From JAMZMI01 sp049115715 (GTDB lineage Bacteria; Bacteroidota; Bacteroidia; Cytophagales; Cyclobacteriaceae): a DNA stretch of 64,000 bases. The stretch is taken from assembly GCA_049115715.1 (NCBI GenBank), contig JAGDZQ010000057.1:1-64000 (forward strand), in the 5' to 3' direction. Below the pieces are notes generated by a model. That model was not told where the DNA came from and searched no databases. It saw nothing but the letters and a program-made list of their open reading frames with translations. This document shows positions 46,545 to 56,076 of the stretch, piece after piece. The translations under genes were made by a program, and so were the position numbers. The first letter of the stretch is position 1, and every line of letters starts with the position of its first letter.

Positions 46545-46559
46545 TTAAGTGTCACTTAA
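46545..46559. promoter_or_regulatory. Perfect inverted repeat upstream of 46758, possible operator
   Basis: TTAAGTG and CACTTAA flank a single T. The half-site TTAAGTG also occurs at 46485-46491, exactly 60 bp upstream and followed by ATCACC. Both lie between the AraC-type hybrid regulator gene and the module gene it may control. Confidence 0.4.
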
Positions 46560-46610
46560 AAACCTTTAACCGTCACTATGAGTCTTTTAGCTTTAAAATT
46601 TTGATAAAAA

Positions 46611-46687
46611 GACGTGATAGTCCCATGATCTCAAAGATTCCTTCGGCTTTCTCTCCCGCCATCCTTCCCTAAATCTCGGAATGACGT
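46611..46687. repeat. Degenerate REP-like dispersed palindrome
   Basis: Read on the minus strand it starts CGTCATTCCGAGA and ends with GGAATCTTTGAGATCATGGG followed by ACTATCACGTC. This resembles the widespread CGTCATTCCGAG...GGAATCT elements. It is less symmetric than 23054-23136. It lies 70 bp before the start of the 46758 gene. The remaining DNA in the 46390-46757 gap holds the inverted repeat at 46545 and no gene. Confidence 0.5.
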
Positions 46688-46757
46688 TTTTTTATGTAAT
46701 TATAAGTCGAGCTCAGGTTATTAATAATTATTTAAATCCTAAATTTTTCTATTCGCT

Positions 46758-49259
46758 ATGAAAAAACTTAAACTAGTTATTTGTCTACTACTGATGTCCC
46801 CGGCATTAAGCAGCTGGATGGGGTTGACTGCAAGTGCACAAAATACCGCACCCAACCTTAAAGAACCAATACCTGATCAACAAGCTTTGGAGGATCACAA
46901 CTTCAACTATCAGTTTCCTGAAAGTACCTTTAATGATCCGGAGGATGACATTCTTACCTATACAGCCACGATGCAAAACGGGTTACCTCTTCCTGCATGG
47001 TTGAGTTTTGATGCTTCTACAAGAACATTTTTCGGCTCACCAATTATTCACGATATAGGAACAGTGTTGGTTAGAGTCACAGCAAGTGATGGGCCACTTT
47101 CAGTTTATGATGATTTTACAATCACAGTCATTGAGTTCAATGATCCACCCTATTTTAACCCTAGTTTAGGAGGATCATTAACTGTTTCTACGGGAACACA
47201 AGGGGTGGTTTATAGTCATAATTTTGGGGCTAAACCTTTCTTGGATGAGGAAGATGGACCCGGTATGACTTATACGGTAACCTACCCCGATGACACACCA
47301 GTTGATTGGCTATCTATCATCTCTACTAATCTTGGCCTTACAGGAACACCAGATCAGAAGGATACGGGTACGATTACTTATAAATTGACTACTACTGACT
47401 CTGGAAACAAGAGCATCAGTGTGCTATTTGACATTACTGTAGCTGATGTGAATGTCAAACCTACCATTGTCAATCAAATACCTAATCAAACGGCAGATGC
47501 AGGTTCTTATTTTGAATATTCGATACCATCGAATGTCTTTGAAGACCCGGATGGAGACCCACTTACATATAGCATTTTGCTCGGAACCGCTTCTGCATGG
47601 GCCACTTTTGATCCTATAACCTTTAAAATAAGTGGTACGCCACCATCCACCAGTGCCGGAACTGCCTCCATATCGTTTCGAGCATTTGATGGAGGAACTG
47701 AAGGATTTGGAAATGCTCAGTTTGAGATCGAGGTGTTACCAGCGATCATATGGAATGGATCAAACTGGATACCTTCTACAACACCTACGTCAGCAGACAA
47801 TGTGATTCTATTTTCGGGTACTTATAACACTTCATTGCATGGTTCGCTTGTTTGCAAGAATTTGACTATCAATTCCGGAAGGACGCTCACTGTTGATGGG
47901 AATGCAATAGTGACCGTAAATGGAGGGATAACTAACAATGGAAGTTTGATTGTGGAGTCTGGGTCATCTTTGATCACCTATGAAGGAAATACTGTAACGG
48001 GAAATCGTGCCATTATTCAAAGAAATACACGCTATTCAGACGGTAGATACAGCTTCGTCGGTTCGCCAGTTACGCAAATCTCTGATGTCAGAGTCTCGGA
48101 CATAGGGTCAAATGTCTATACCTATGATGAAAGCATGTCCGCTCTAACCGATGATCTCTCTAGATGGCTTGCAGCAGGCCCGACCGATCAATTGGTTCCC
48201 GGTAGAGGATATACGCAAGCTAATCAGCAGTTGATTGAATTTGTAGGGGTGCCAAATACGGGAACCATTACCTATGCTGGAAGCTATGCAAATGATGGGT
48301 GGCACTTGGTCGCTAATCCTTATTCTGCAGCCATTTTTATCGATGATTTCTTAGATGCGAACACCAATACAACCGGAGCAGTCTATATCTGGGATGATAA
48401 CGGTTCAGATACAGGAAGAGGTTCGAATAGTGATTACATAGTCGCCAACAAAATCGGAGCAACAGATACCAATGGCCCAGACAATCAATCCAGATTTAAT
48501 GATCATATTGGTTCTGCTCAGGGATTTTTTGTTCAGTTGGCGAGCACCAGCGGAGCGATCACCTTCACAGAGTCGATGCGCGTCTCGGGCAACAACGGAG
48601 ATGATAATTTCTTCCGAAAGACAGAAAATGATATTCCCACAATTCGAATCAACCTTACAAATGATCAAGGCTTATTCAAACAGACGATTGCTGGTCAGGT
48701 AGTAGGCATTTCGGATGAGAAGCTGGCAAGTGGCTTTGATGCGCTGCTTTTTAATGCAAACTCAGATTATGCTGTCTATTCCCGGAAAGCAGGTCAGAAG
48801 TTAGCTATTCAGGGTTTTTCAAGTCAAAAAGAAGAAATACCTCTCGGGATGAATTTAGCAGAAGCTGGGAATTATAGTCTTGAAGTAGGATCCAAAGGAT
48901 TCGGATCAGAATCAGTTTATCTCCGAGACCACTTAACCGGTGAGACAATAAGTCTTACAAATGAAGCTTATGCTTTTTCAGCAAGTGAAGGTCAAACAGA
49001 GGATAGGTTTAGCCTGCTTGTGACATCATCAGTTTTGGCGGTCCATGAGCAAAAGTCAGGAATATATGCATATGATAAAGTGCTTCACATTAGGAGTTCC
49101 GATTCATTTTCCAAGACCTTTCTGCTATACAACCTGTCCGGCTCATTGGTCTTAAAGACATCAGTGTCTGACTCAAATGAAATAGACCTGAGCTATTTGC
49201 CAAATGGTATCTATTTGGTGTCAGATGGAATCGAAACGAAGAAAATTATTTTGAAATAA
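46758..49259 (+). CDS. T9SS surface protein with cadherin-like repeats and conserved C-terminal module
   Basis: The 833-residue product has a signal peptide (to ~27, TASAQ). Three dystroglycan/cadherin-like repeats (CADG type) follow at ~30-325: PIPDQQALEDHNFNYQFPES, then WLSFDASTRTFFGSP, and FEYSIPSNVFEDPDGDPLTY. The shared module occupies residues 332-833 (WNGSNWIPSTTPTSADNVI, NTRYSDGRYSFVGSPV, YIWDDNGSDTGRGSNSDYIV, FFRKTE) and ends LPNGIYLVSDGIETKKIILK. It is the simplest complete example of the module family after 61251. A palindromic element and micropeptide copy 2 follow. It is likely T9SS-exported and surface-exposed, and may be controlled by the upstream hybrid regulator. Confidence 0.85.
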   Translation: MKKLKLVICLLLMSPALSSWMGLTASAQNTAPNLKEPIPDQQALEDHNFNYQFPESTFNDPEDDILTYTATMQNGLPLPAWLSFDASTRTFFGSPIIHDIGTVLVRVTASDGPLSVYDDFTITVIEFNDPPYFNPSLGGSLTVSTGTQGVVYSHNFGAKPFLDEEDGPGMTYTVTYPDDTPVDWLSIISTNLGLTGTPDQKDTGTITYKLTTTDSGNKSISVLFDITVADVNVKPTIVNQIPNQTADAGSYFEYSIPSNVFEDPDGDPLTYSILLGTASAWATFDPITFKISGTPPSTSAGTASISFRAFDGGTEGFGNAQFEIEVLPAIIWNGSNWIPSTTPTSADNVILFSGTYNTSLHGSLVCKNLTINSGRTLTVDGNAIVTVNGGITNNGSLIVESGSSLITYEGNTVTGNRAIIQRNTRYSDGRYSFVGSPVTQISDVRVSDIGSNVYTYDESMSALTDDLSRWLAAGPTDQLVPGRGYTQANQQLIEFVGVPNTGTITYAGSYANDGWHLVANPYSAAIFIDDFLDANTNTTGAVYIWDDNGSDTGRGSNSDYIVANKIGATDTNGPDNQSRFNDHIGSAQGFFVQLASTSGAITFTESMRVSGNNGDDNFFRKTENDIPTIRINLTNDQGLFKQTIAGQVVGISDEKLASGFDALLFNANSDYAVYSRKAGQKLAIQGFSSQKEEIPLGMNLAEAGNYSLEVGSKGFGSESVYLRDHLTGETISLTNEAYAFSASEGQTEDRFSLLVTSSVLAVHEQKSGIYAYDKVLHIRSSDSFSKTFLLYNLSGSLVLKTSVSDSNEIDLSYLPNGIYLVSDGIETKKIILK

Positions 49260-49262
49260 GAA

Positions 49263-49334
49263 CTCCCCTCATGGGAGGGGTTGGGGGTGGGTTCTACAGT
49301 ATTTAAACCCACCTCTAACTCCTCCATGGAGGAG
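49263..49334. repeat. Nested palindromic REP-like element between adhesin and micropeptide genes
   Basis: The left part (CTCCCCTCATGGGAGGGG, then GGTGGGTT) and right part (AACCCACC, then CTCCTCCATGGAGGAG at 49319-49334, a perfect 16-bp palindrome) are imperfect reverse complements. The whole can fold as one long hairpin or two short ones. CTCCC/GGGAG elements of this kind are common between Bacteroidota genes. Its place between adhesin and micropeptide mirrors the unrelated element at 23054. Confidence 0.7.
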
Positions 49335-49351
49335 AATAAAAAATAGAAACC

Positions 49352-49531
49352 ATGAAAAACATAATCATAAAAACAACCGCTTTAATGACAATACTTTCAG
49401 TGACAGTTATTCCACTACTTGCACAAGGGCCAGGCGCACCGCCAGCCACTCCTATCGACGGGGGGCTGAGCCTACTGCTTGCAGCAGGAGGAGTTTACGG
49501 ACTCAAAAAACTAAAAGAAAGTAGAAAATAG
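49352..49531 (+). CDS. PIDGG micropeptide (PID-CTERM-like), copy 2
   Basis: The 59-residue product has a signal peptide ending PLLAQ, GPGAPPAT, PIDGG, the hydrophobic LSLLLAAGGVYG and a basic end LKKLKESRK. It differs from copy 1 mainly in the signal peptide and is identical through most of the tail, so selection acts on the tail. It starts 92 bp after the stop of the 46758 gene, with a palindromic element between. A terminator identical to that of copy 1 follows. Function is unknown; a membrane-anchored or cleaved peptide acting with the module protein is my inference. Confidence 0.85.
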   Translation: MKNIIIKTTALMTILSVTVIPLLAQGPGAPPATPIDGGLSLLLAAGGVYGLKKLKESRK

Positions 49532-49574
49532 AGGTTTGTCAAACCTGTTTTAGGGTAGTATGGCGATTTAAAGA

Positions 49575-49603
49575 GCGGCTCTCGAAAGAGGGTCGCTTTT
49601 TTT
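49575..49603 (+). terminator. GAAA-loop terminator, duplicate of 23419
   Basis: The hairpin (GCGGCTCTC/GAGGGTCGC, GAAA loop) is identical to 23419-23446 and is followed by seven T. The flanking GCGATTTA before the stem is shared as well. Confidence 0.85.
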
Positions 49604-49633
49604 ATTTTAAAACTGTCTTTCTACCTTTTCCAT

Positions 49634-50665
49634 GTGAAAGCAATTATAGGAAAGCTTCTTGCCAAGGGAGAGGAACATTATACAGATGATAGTGATAAGC
49701 GAAGAGTTCGAATATTCAACTTAGTAGGTTGGGGACTAGTAAGTATTGCCATTCCACCTATTTTGCTAATAACACATTTGGAAGGGAATACAAGGGAAAC
49801 GTATGCTGTGGCAACAGTTTTGATTTCTTTTCTTATTGCGCTGGTTTTAAATAGAAATGGTCAAAATCAACTGGCTGTAGTTGTAGGCACTATCGTTTCA
49901 ATGGTATCTATATTCTATACCATTTACATGGCAAAAGCTCAAACAGGAGCACCATATGGCTATTTAGCAATGGCTTTCTCTTTTGTTATCCTCATAAAAG
50001 GGAAAAAGAAGAAAATTTTTCTAATTGTAATATCTCTTGCTCTTTTTATCGTCACCAATTTTTATCAGCTGAAAAATCTACCATTCAGTGAGATTGAGTA
50101 CTTAGCTATTATCTTCATGCTATTTATTGTGCTGTTGGTCATGATGTATTATGATCGATTAATGATCGGATATCAATTCACGATAAAAGAGCAGTCTGCA
50201 TCATTGTTGAAGCTTGAGAAGGAAAAACATGAAAAGGAAATTTTACTTAAGCAAAAAGACCTTGAAATGATTCTGGCTAGTTCTTCAGCTAGAGATGATT
50301 TGACTCAAAACCTTACCAACCAGCTAAAGGAAGTAGCAAGCTCTGACAACATAAAAAAGAACCTGAGCAAAGTAATTACGGATTTGAATTCTCATCAGGA
50401 TTTAATAAGTAGGCAAACACTGATTCATCAAAACATAGCCGAAATAAATGCAGAATTCTACGATCGTCTATTGAGCGAGTTTCCTGATTTGACTAAGGCT
50501 GAAAGAGAATTGTGCGCCTATTTGAAGTTAAGTCTATCCAATAAAGAAATAGCTTCCTTAAAAAACTCAACAGAGAATTCAGTCAATGTTTCTAAAGCAA
50601 GGTTGAGAAAAAAGTTGTCTTTAGATTCCAACAAAGCACTTTCTGCTTTTCTCCTGAATTACTGA
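49634..50665 (+). CDS. Six-TM protein with C-terminal LuxR-like HTH
   Basis: The 343-residue protein has six predicted transmembrane helices (~25-185) and a coiled-coil linker (~190-285). The C-terminal HTH of LuxR-like type reads LTKAERELCAYLKLSLSNKE, then ASLKNSTENSVNVSKARLRK. It looks like a membrane-bound one-component transcription regulator whose membrane part senses a signal. The GTG at 49634 is the likely start: the ATG two bases earlier reads straight into a stop, and no ATG occurs before the first helix. The next gene (50834) is a module surface protein, preceded by a perfect inverted repeat at 50720. Local control is plausible. Confidence 0.75.
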   Translation: MKAIIGKLLAKGEEHYTDDSDKRRVRIFNLVGWGLVSIAIPPILLITHLEGNTRETYAVATVLISFLIALVLNRNGQNQLAVVVGTIVSMVSIFYTIYMAKAQTGAPYGYLAMAFSFVILIKGKKKKIFLIVISLALFIVTNFYQLKNLPFSEIEYLAIIFMLFIVLLVMMYYDRLMIGYQFTIKEQSASLLKLEKEKHEKEILLKQKDLEMILASSSARDDLTQNLTNQLKEVASSDNIKKNLSKVITDLNSHQDLISRQTLIHQNIAEINAEFYDRLLSEFPDLTKAERELCAYLKLSLSNKEIASLKNSTENSVNVSKARLRKKLSLDSNKALSAFLLNY

Positions 50666-50719
50666 TCCTTCCTTTTTATTTTCCTTTTCATTGAAAAAAT
50701 AGCCTTGCTACACTTTTGT

Positions 50720-50744
50720 CACTTTTAGAATTGCGCTAAAAGTG
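50720..50744. promoter_or_regulatory. Perfect 9-bp inverted repeat upstream of 50834
   Basis: CACTTTTAG and CTAAAAGTG are separated by seven bases. A further half-site CACTTTTGT lies at 50711. No T-run follows, so it is more operator-like than terminator-like. It is 54 bp after the stop of the HTH gene 49634 and 89 bp before the ATG of the surface gene. Confidence 0.4.
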
Positions 50745-50833
50745 GATGCGGCTTATACGTTTGCATAACGCCTTTGGATAACCCTACCCTCATTCAAAAG
50801 CTAACTCGATTTTTGAATCATAAACTATTACAA

Positions 50834-53800
50834 ATGACACGAACTGCTTTGCTATTTACATTATTGACTCCTTTTATCACTATCGCTCAAGAAACAGAAA
50901 ACTTTGAGTGGGCATCCCAGTTTGGTGGAGCATCCAGCGATTTCATCACCGAGATTAAACTGGATGGTGATGGTAACAGCTATGTCACAGGATATTTTAA
51001 TGGAACCGTAGATTTAGACCCTGGAGCTGGTGTGATGAATCACGTATCTAATGGGGGGGCTGATATATTTCTTGTTAAGCTTGATGACTCAGGAAATTTG
51101 CTTTGGGCTAAAAGTTACGGCTCAAGCAATATTGATAAGGGGTTCTCTCTTGCTGTCAACGACGCGGGAGATGTCTTTTTAACTGGCTTTGTAAGGGCCA
51201 ATACAGACTTTAATGAGGGTGGTGTTTCAGGGCTAGTGAGTGCAGTTAATCAAGAAAAGGCATTTCTACTAAAACTCACAAGCAATGGGGATTTCCTTTG
51301 GGTAAAAAGTTTTGGAGAAAATGATAGAACAGAAGGGAAGGCACTTGAGGTTGACTCTCAAGGTCTACCTGTTTTGACTGGAATTTTTCAAGCCAATGAA
51401 GATTTTGATCCTGGTCCCGATCAAGAAATTCTTGTGCAGCAAGGAGGTGGTGATGTTTTCATTGTTAAGCTGACTTCAAACGGGGACTTAGTTTGGGCTA
51501 AGTCTATAGGTTCTTCAGATGAGGATAGCGGAGAATCTCCAAAACATCTGAGCATTGATAAGGATGACAATGTAATCATCGCTGGAGATTATTATGTTTC
51601 GATGGATGCTGATCCAGGGGAAGATTCATTTGTCTTGACCAATCCGCTTGATGATCTACTCACTTTTTTCCTCAAGCTCGATGCAGATGGGAATTTTGTA
51701 TGGGCAGGTAATTTTGAAGATGAGAATGCGACCAATGAACCTTCGGGCTTATCTGTTGATGCAAATAACAATATTTACTTGACGGGTTATTATGGTGCCA
51801 CTGCTGATTTTGACCCAGGAGCAGGAGTGTTTAACCTTCCAGCACCCAATTGGGCTGGATTCTATGTAGTAAAACTAGATGAGTCAATGAATCTGGTCTG
51901 GGCAAAAGGCATTACAAGCGATAGCGAAATAGAAAGTACTGGTCTAGCAATAGGTAGTACGAATGTAGCAGTGATTGGAGAATTTGAAGTAACGGCGGAC
52001 TTTGATCCTTCTGCAGAATCATTTACCGCCAGTTCTAGTGGTAATTTTGATGGCTTTATTTTGAATCTCAATCTAGAAGATGGTTCTTTCGGTAATGTAA
52101 AAACACTACAAGGGTCAGGCGATCAACACCCAACATCTATTGTAATAGATAGTGAGGATATTCAATATATCACTGGAGAGTTTGAAGCTACTTCTGATCT
52201 AAATCCAGGCAGTAATGAAGCGAATTTTACTTCTGACGGTTCAATAGATGCTTTCGTATTAAAATTGAATCAATACGGAAGCTGTGAGAACCCGTTTGTA
52301 ATTGAGTCGGTCGATATTGTATTGGATACCGTATTTGCTGACGCCTCCGATGGATCAGACTTTTTTGAATTTACCGTTCCGCAAGACGGATTTATTAGTT
52401 TTTCGAGCTGTCAGACTACTTTCAGTAAGGATGAATTTATTAACGTTTACCTAGAGAGCTGTGATAATCTTTTGACCACTGTAACAACTACTTTAGAGTG
52501 CGTTGGCAATGTAGAGTGGAAAAGCCCGGTATTGGCGGGAGAAAAATACCTATTTGAGTGGGATATGGACTATTCCAATGGAGCAACAATTGATATAATC
52601 ACGCCTGCCTTTTTCTACAGTGCTGGATATCAGGGATACAATTGCGCTACAGCTATTTCAGTTGATTGCCTAGGTGAATTTGAAACGGAATTCAGACGTG
52701 TCCCTCAATGGTTTAAGTGGATTGCTCCTTCAACAGGCACTTTCGAACTTGGTCTACCCCCTGATCATGAACAACCAGTAGATGCCGGAGGAATTGACAT
52801 TTTAATGGAAGTAAAGAGTCAATGTGGAGTAAATAGCATTGCCAACAATGATCCCGAGGACGAGTTTGTCTTTGATGAAAATGTGCAATTCTCAGCCACC
52901 GAAGGAGAAGATTACTTTTTTCTATTTCAAAATTATGGTTATGTCACCACAGAAAATGATCCATTGCTCCTACAAATAGTAGAGCAGGGAGTAACCCCAA
53001 TGGAGACTCTTGAAGTGGAGATCAAAGATGTTTTTAGTAATGGTGTAATGCTCGTTGCGAGCGATGGAACAGGAACGTATCAATGGTTTGATGCAGCTGC
53101 TGACCTTGAAGTAGACGGGGCTATTTACTCTCGCTTTAAGCCGACTGTCAATGGAAGCTACTATGCGCAGCTCACTAATGGAAATTGCGAACTCACATCA
53201 GAAGTAGCCCAGGTAACACTCAATAATGGATCAGGAGTTGATTGTACCGATCCATTCGTGATTGAATTTGCAGGAGAGTCTGTATTGGACACGCTCGTAA
53301 TTGATGGCTCTAATGGGGCAGATTACTATGAATTTACTGTGCCAGCGAATGGCTATATGGCTGTTTCTTCCTGCCGTGCAAATGATTCAGATAGTGATCA
53401 TTATATACAAGCCTATTTTGATAGTGGTTGTGCGGTTCAGATTTCTGGAACCATAGATGACTGTGATGGTCACTTTGATATGGAAATGCCCGTTTTTGAA
53501 GGAGATGTATTAGGCTTGGAGATAGGGATTGATCCTAATGAACCTGCCGAAAATCAGGTAGATCAATTGTTTGATGTTGTTTTCTATTTCCGCGAAGGAT
53601 TGGAAGGAACGAGCTGTGATGTAGCACAAACAATCAATTGCCTAGGTGATTTTGAAGTAGATCTTAGAGGAGCTGAACAATGGTTTGTATGGACTTCTCC
53701 AGAAGCTGGAGAGTATGATATTTCACTAGCTGCGGGTGCGGCGTTCGATCATGGAATAGTGCTAGAAGTATATCAGGGAGCTGATTGCAACAACCTTACT

Positions 53801-55792
53801 TTGGAACATACCACAACTACCAATCCACAACATTTATTGTTTATAGCCGCTGATTTACAGTATTATTTTAGGTTTTTAGATGAGCTTAAAGGCACTCCAG
53901 AGGGGCCTTATACAGGACGACTTTTAGGAGTTGAGGAGAACAACAGCACCGCAGAAGTCATTGAATTAACTGAGTGCGATGATTACTTTTTTGATAATCA
54001 GGTAATCACAGAATCAGGAACTTATCATGGTGCTTTTACCAACACCCTAGGATGTGACAGCCTGGTAACGCTAAATATAATAATCAATGAAAGTGAAACC
54101 AATAGTGTAACTGAATCCGCATTTTCAAGTTTTGAATTTGATAGCAATACACTAACTGCAAGTGGTACATATAATGCCACTTTCACAAACCAATCTGGCT
54201 GTGATAGTTTAGTCAATCTTGACCTTACCATAAAAGAAGGCATTGGTTGGGAGGTGATAGGCTGGTCAAATACAACAGGCCCCTCTACAAATGATCTTGC
54301 CATTTTGATGGTTGATTATTCTACCGGTGTGAATGGTGAGTTTGATATGGATGGACTTAAAGTAGATGCGGGAGTCACCTTGATAATTGACCCTGGTACC
54401 TATCTGGAGATCAATGGAAATATTGAAAACATGGGAACCATCATTGTGAAATCAGGAGCTTCTATCCTTACAAATGAAGGTGGCTACTCAGGCAATCCAG
54501 TTACTTTCATAAAAGAAACAAGATATGCTGATAATCGCTATTCTATGGTTGGCAGCCCGGTATTTGATGATATCGTAAATACGACCGATTTATTGGGTCC
54601 AATTGTCTATTCCTATGATGAATCTATCGCTTACAATGAAGAGACGGAAGATGGGATTAATAGATGGATCGCCAATCAAAATGTGGCACTCTCATCAGGA
54701 AAAGGCTATGCTGCAGCTGGTCAGCAAACCATTACCATATCAGGTATTCCGACTGACGGAGATGTGACCTTGAATTTGGGCAGAACCGAAGATGCGACAA
54801 CTGGTTCTGAAAATTGGGGATGGCATCTTGTGAGTAATCCGTACCCTGCTTCAATCAATATCAATGAATTTTTAGCTACGAACGATCAAATTCAGGGATC
54901 AATAGCACTTTGGGACGACCCTGGAAGTGACACAGGAAGGGGAAATAATGGAGACTATCTCACAGTAAACACTTTGGGATCTGTAGGTGGACCTAATGGA
55001 GGGCATTTCAACGGATACATCAGTTCCATGCAAGGGTTTTTTGTTCAAGTGGGTGACGGTCAAAGTGGGGAACTACAATTCACTATGGATATGCGATCTG
55101 TTTCGAATAATGCAGATGCTAATTTTTTTAGAAAGGTTGAAACCCCTTCTGTGAAGTTTATGATGAGCACCGATGAAGGAAGCTATAGTGAAACACTGAT
55201 CGGATTTCCAGAAGATGCCACTACAGAAATGGATAGGCTATATGACGCGGTAAAACTCAAAAGCCGATCAGCATTTAATATTTCTTCTGTCCTGAATGGT
55301 GAATTATTAGCTATTCAGGGATTGCCGTTAGAAGATGAAATGATGATACCGCTGAGTCTGGATCATGAAGTCGGAGGAAGGACGAGTTTCGAGCTTGAGA
55401 CCTTAAATCTGCCAGATCAATATTCTGTTTTGATCCAAAATCCTTTTGGTGAGGAGCACAATCTCAATAATCAATCAATTGAGTTAAACATTTCTGGAGG
55501 TAAAAATCAATTGGGTTATTCACTCATTCTTAGAAAGAATGAAGTGCTCAATATTCAAGATAAACCTTCTTTTGTGGTTTTTGTGAAAGAGGGTTTCATA
55601 GTTATTCGCAACCCTCAATCCTCTGAAATCGGACAGGTCAAACTGCTGGATTTACTGGGTAAAGCAATCAATGTGAATATGCATATCAATGGATCAGATA
55701 TGCACTTAGATAAACCAGATACTTCAGGGATTTACATCATTCTGATAGAAACCGAAGGGGAAATCAGTAAACAAAAAATCATAATTCACTAA
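50834..55792 (+). CDS. T9SS surface protein (1652 aa) with SBBP-like propeller repeats and conserved C-terminal module
   Basis: The frame is open from a TTG at 50774, but the ATG at 50834 gives a proper signal peptide (MTRTALLFTLLTPFITIAQ) and is chosen. Residues ~25-490 are SBBP/beta-propeller-like repeats (G-SYVTGYF-GT-DLDPGAG, IFLVKLD-SGNLLWAKS). Two copies of a Cys-containing beta domain follow (~500-700 and ~820-1030: CENPFVIES and CTDPFVIEF starts). Next are two short repeats of the SGTY--FTN--GCDSL type (~1055-1130). Residues 1144-1652 are the shared module (ETRYADNRYSMVGSPV, LWDDPGSDTGRGNNGDYL, FFRKVE), ending GIYIILIETEGEISKQKIIIH. It is more diverged than the other copies. Micropeptide copy 3 follows after 87 bp. 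Confidence 0.83.
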   Translation: MTRTALLFTLLTPFITIAQETENFEWASQFGGASSDFITEIKLDGDGNSYVTGYFNGTVDLDPGAGVMNHVSNGGADIFLVKLDDSGNLLWAKSYGSSNIDKGFSLAVNDAGDVFLTGFVRANTDFNEGGVSGLVSAVNQEKAFLLKLTSNGDFLWVKSFGENDRTEGKALEVDSQGLPVLTGIFQANEDFDPGPDQEILVQQGGGDVFIVKLTSNGDLVWAKSIGSSDEDSGESPKHLSIDKDDNVIIAGDYYVSMDADPGEDSFVLTNPLDDLLTFFLKLDADGNFVWAGNFEDENATNEPSGLSVDANNNIYLTGYYGATADFDPGAGVFNLPAPNWAGFYVVKLDESMNLVWAKGITSDSEIESTGLAIGSTNVAVIGEFEVTADFDPSAESFTASSSGNFDGFILNLNLEDGSFGNVKTLQGSGDQHPTSIVIDSEDIQYITGEFEATSDLNPGSNEANFTSDGSIDAFVLKLNQYGSCENPFVIESVDIVLDTVFADASDGSDFFEFTVPQDGFISFSSCQTTFSKDEFINVYLESCDNLLTTVTTTLECVGNVEWKSPVLAGEKYLFEWDMDYSNGATIDIITPAFFYSAGYQGYNCATAISVDCLGEFETEFRRVPQWFKWIAPSTGTFELGLPPDHEQPVDAGGIDILMEVKSQCGVNSIANNDPEDEFVFDENVQFSATEGEDYFFLFQNYGYVTTENDPLLLQIVEQGVTPMETLEVEIKDVFSNGVMLVASDGTGTYQWFDAAADLEVDGAIYSRFKPTVNGSYYAQLTNGNCELTSEVAQVTLNNGSGVDCTDPFVIEFAGESVLDTLVIDGSNGADYYEFTVPANGYMAVSSCRANDSDSDHYIQAYFDSGCAVQISGTIDDCDGHFDMEMPVFEGDVLGLEIGIDPNEPAENQVDQLFDVVFYFREGLEGTSCDVAQTINCLGDFEVDLRGAEQWFVWTSPEAGEYDISLAAGAAFDHGIVLEVYQGADCNNLTLEHTTTTNPQHLLFIAADLQYYFRFLDELKGTPEGPYTGRLLGVEENNSTAEVIELTECDDYFFDNQVITESGTYHGAFTNTLGCDSLVTLNIIINESETNSVTESAFSSFEFDSNTLTASGTYNATFTNQSGCDSLVNLDLTIKEGIGWEVIGWSNTTGPSTNDLAILMVDYSTGVNGEFDMDGLKVDAGVTLIIDPGTYLEINGNIENMGTIIVKSGASILTNEGGYSGNPVTFIKETRYADNRYSMVGSPVFDDIVNTTDLLGPIVYSYDESIAYNEETEDGINRWIANQNVALSSGKGYAAAGQQTITISGIPTDGDVTLNLGRTEDATTGSENWGWHLVSNPYPASININEFLATNDQIQGSIALWDDPGSDTGRGNNGDYLTVNTLGSVGGPNGGHFNGYISSMQGFFVQVGDGQSGELQFTMDMRSVSNNADANFFRKVETPSVKFMMSTDEGSYSETLIGFPEDATTEMDRLYDAVKLKSRSAFNISSVLNGELLAIQGLPLEDEMMIPLSLDHEVGGRTSFELETLNLPDQYSVLIQNPFGEEHNLNNQSIELNISGGKNQLGYSLILRKNEVLNIQDKPSFVVFVKEGFIVIRNPQSSEIGQVKLLDLLGKAINVNMHINGSDMHLDKPDTSGIYIILIETEGEISKQKIIIH

Positions 55793-55879
55793 CCAAAAAA
55801 CTAATTCTATGGTCACTCTAAACTTGTTTTAGGATCAGTCTAAACAGTTGTGAATGACTGAAGCATAAACAATACAACT

Positions 55880-56041
55880 ATGAGCAAGGTCAAGTACATG
55901 TCAATTATTCTTACTTTTTTACCAATCACCCTTTTAGCTCAGGGACCACCACCAGCCACACCTATAGACGGAGGATTGTCTTTGTTACTGGCAGCAGGAG
56001 GAGTTTACGCCTTGAAAAAGCTGGGAGACAGCAGAAAGTAA
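55880..56041 (+). CDS. PIDGG micropeptide (PID-CTERM-like), copy 3
   Basis: The 53-residue product has a shorter signal peptide (ending TLLAQ) and a shorter linker (GPPPAT). PIDGG, LSLLLAAGGVYA and the basic end LKKLGDSRK follow. The tail stays near-identical although signal peptide and linker vary in length, which points to the tail as the functional part. It lies 87 bp downstream of the 50834 surface gene and has its own terminator at 56077. Confidence 0.85.
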   Translation: MSKVKYMSIILTFLPITLLAQGPPPATPIDGGLSLLLAAGGVYALKKLGDSRK

Positions 56042-56076
56042 AGCTGTAAGCGAAAATTATAAGTCATTATTTCGAA

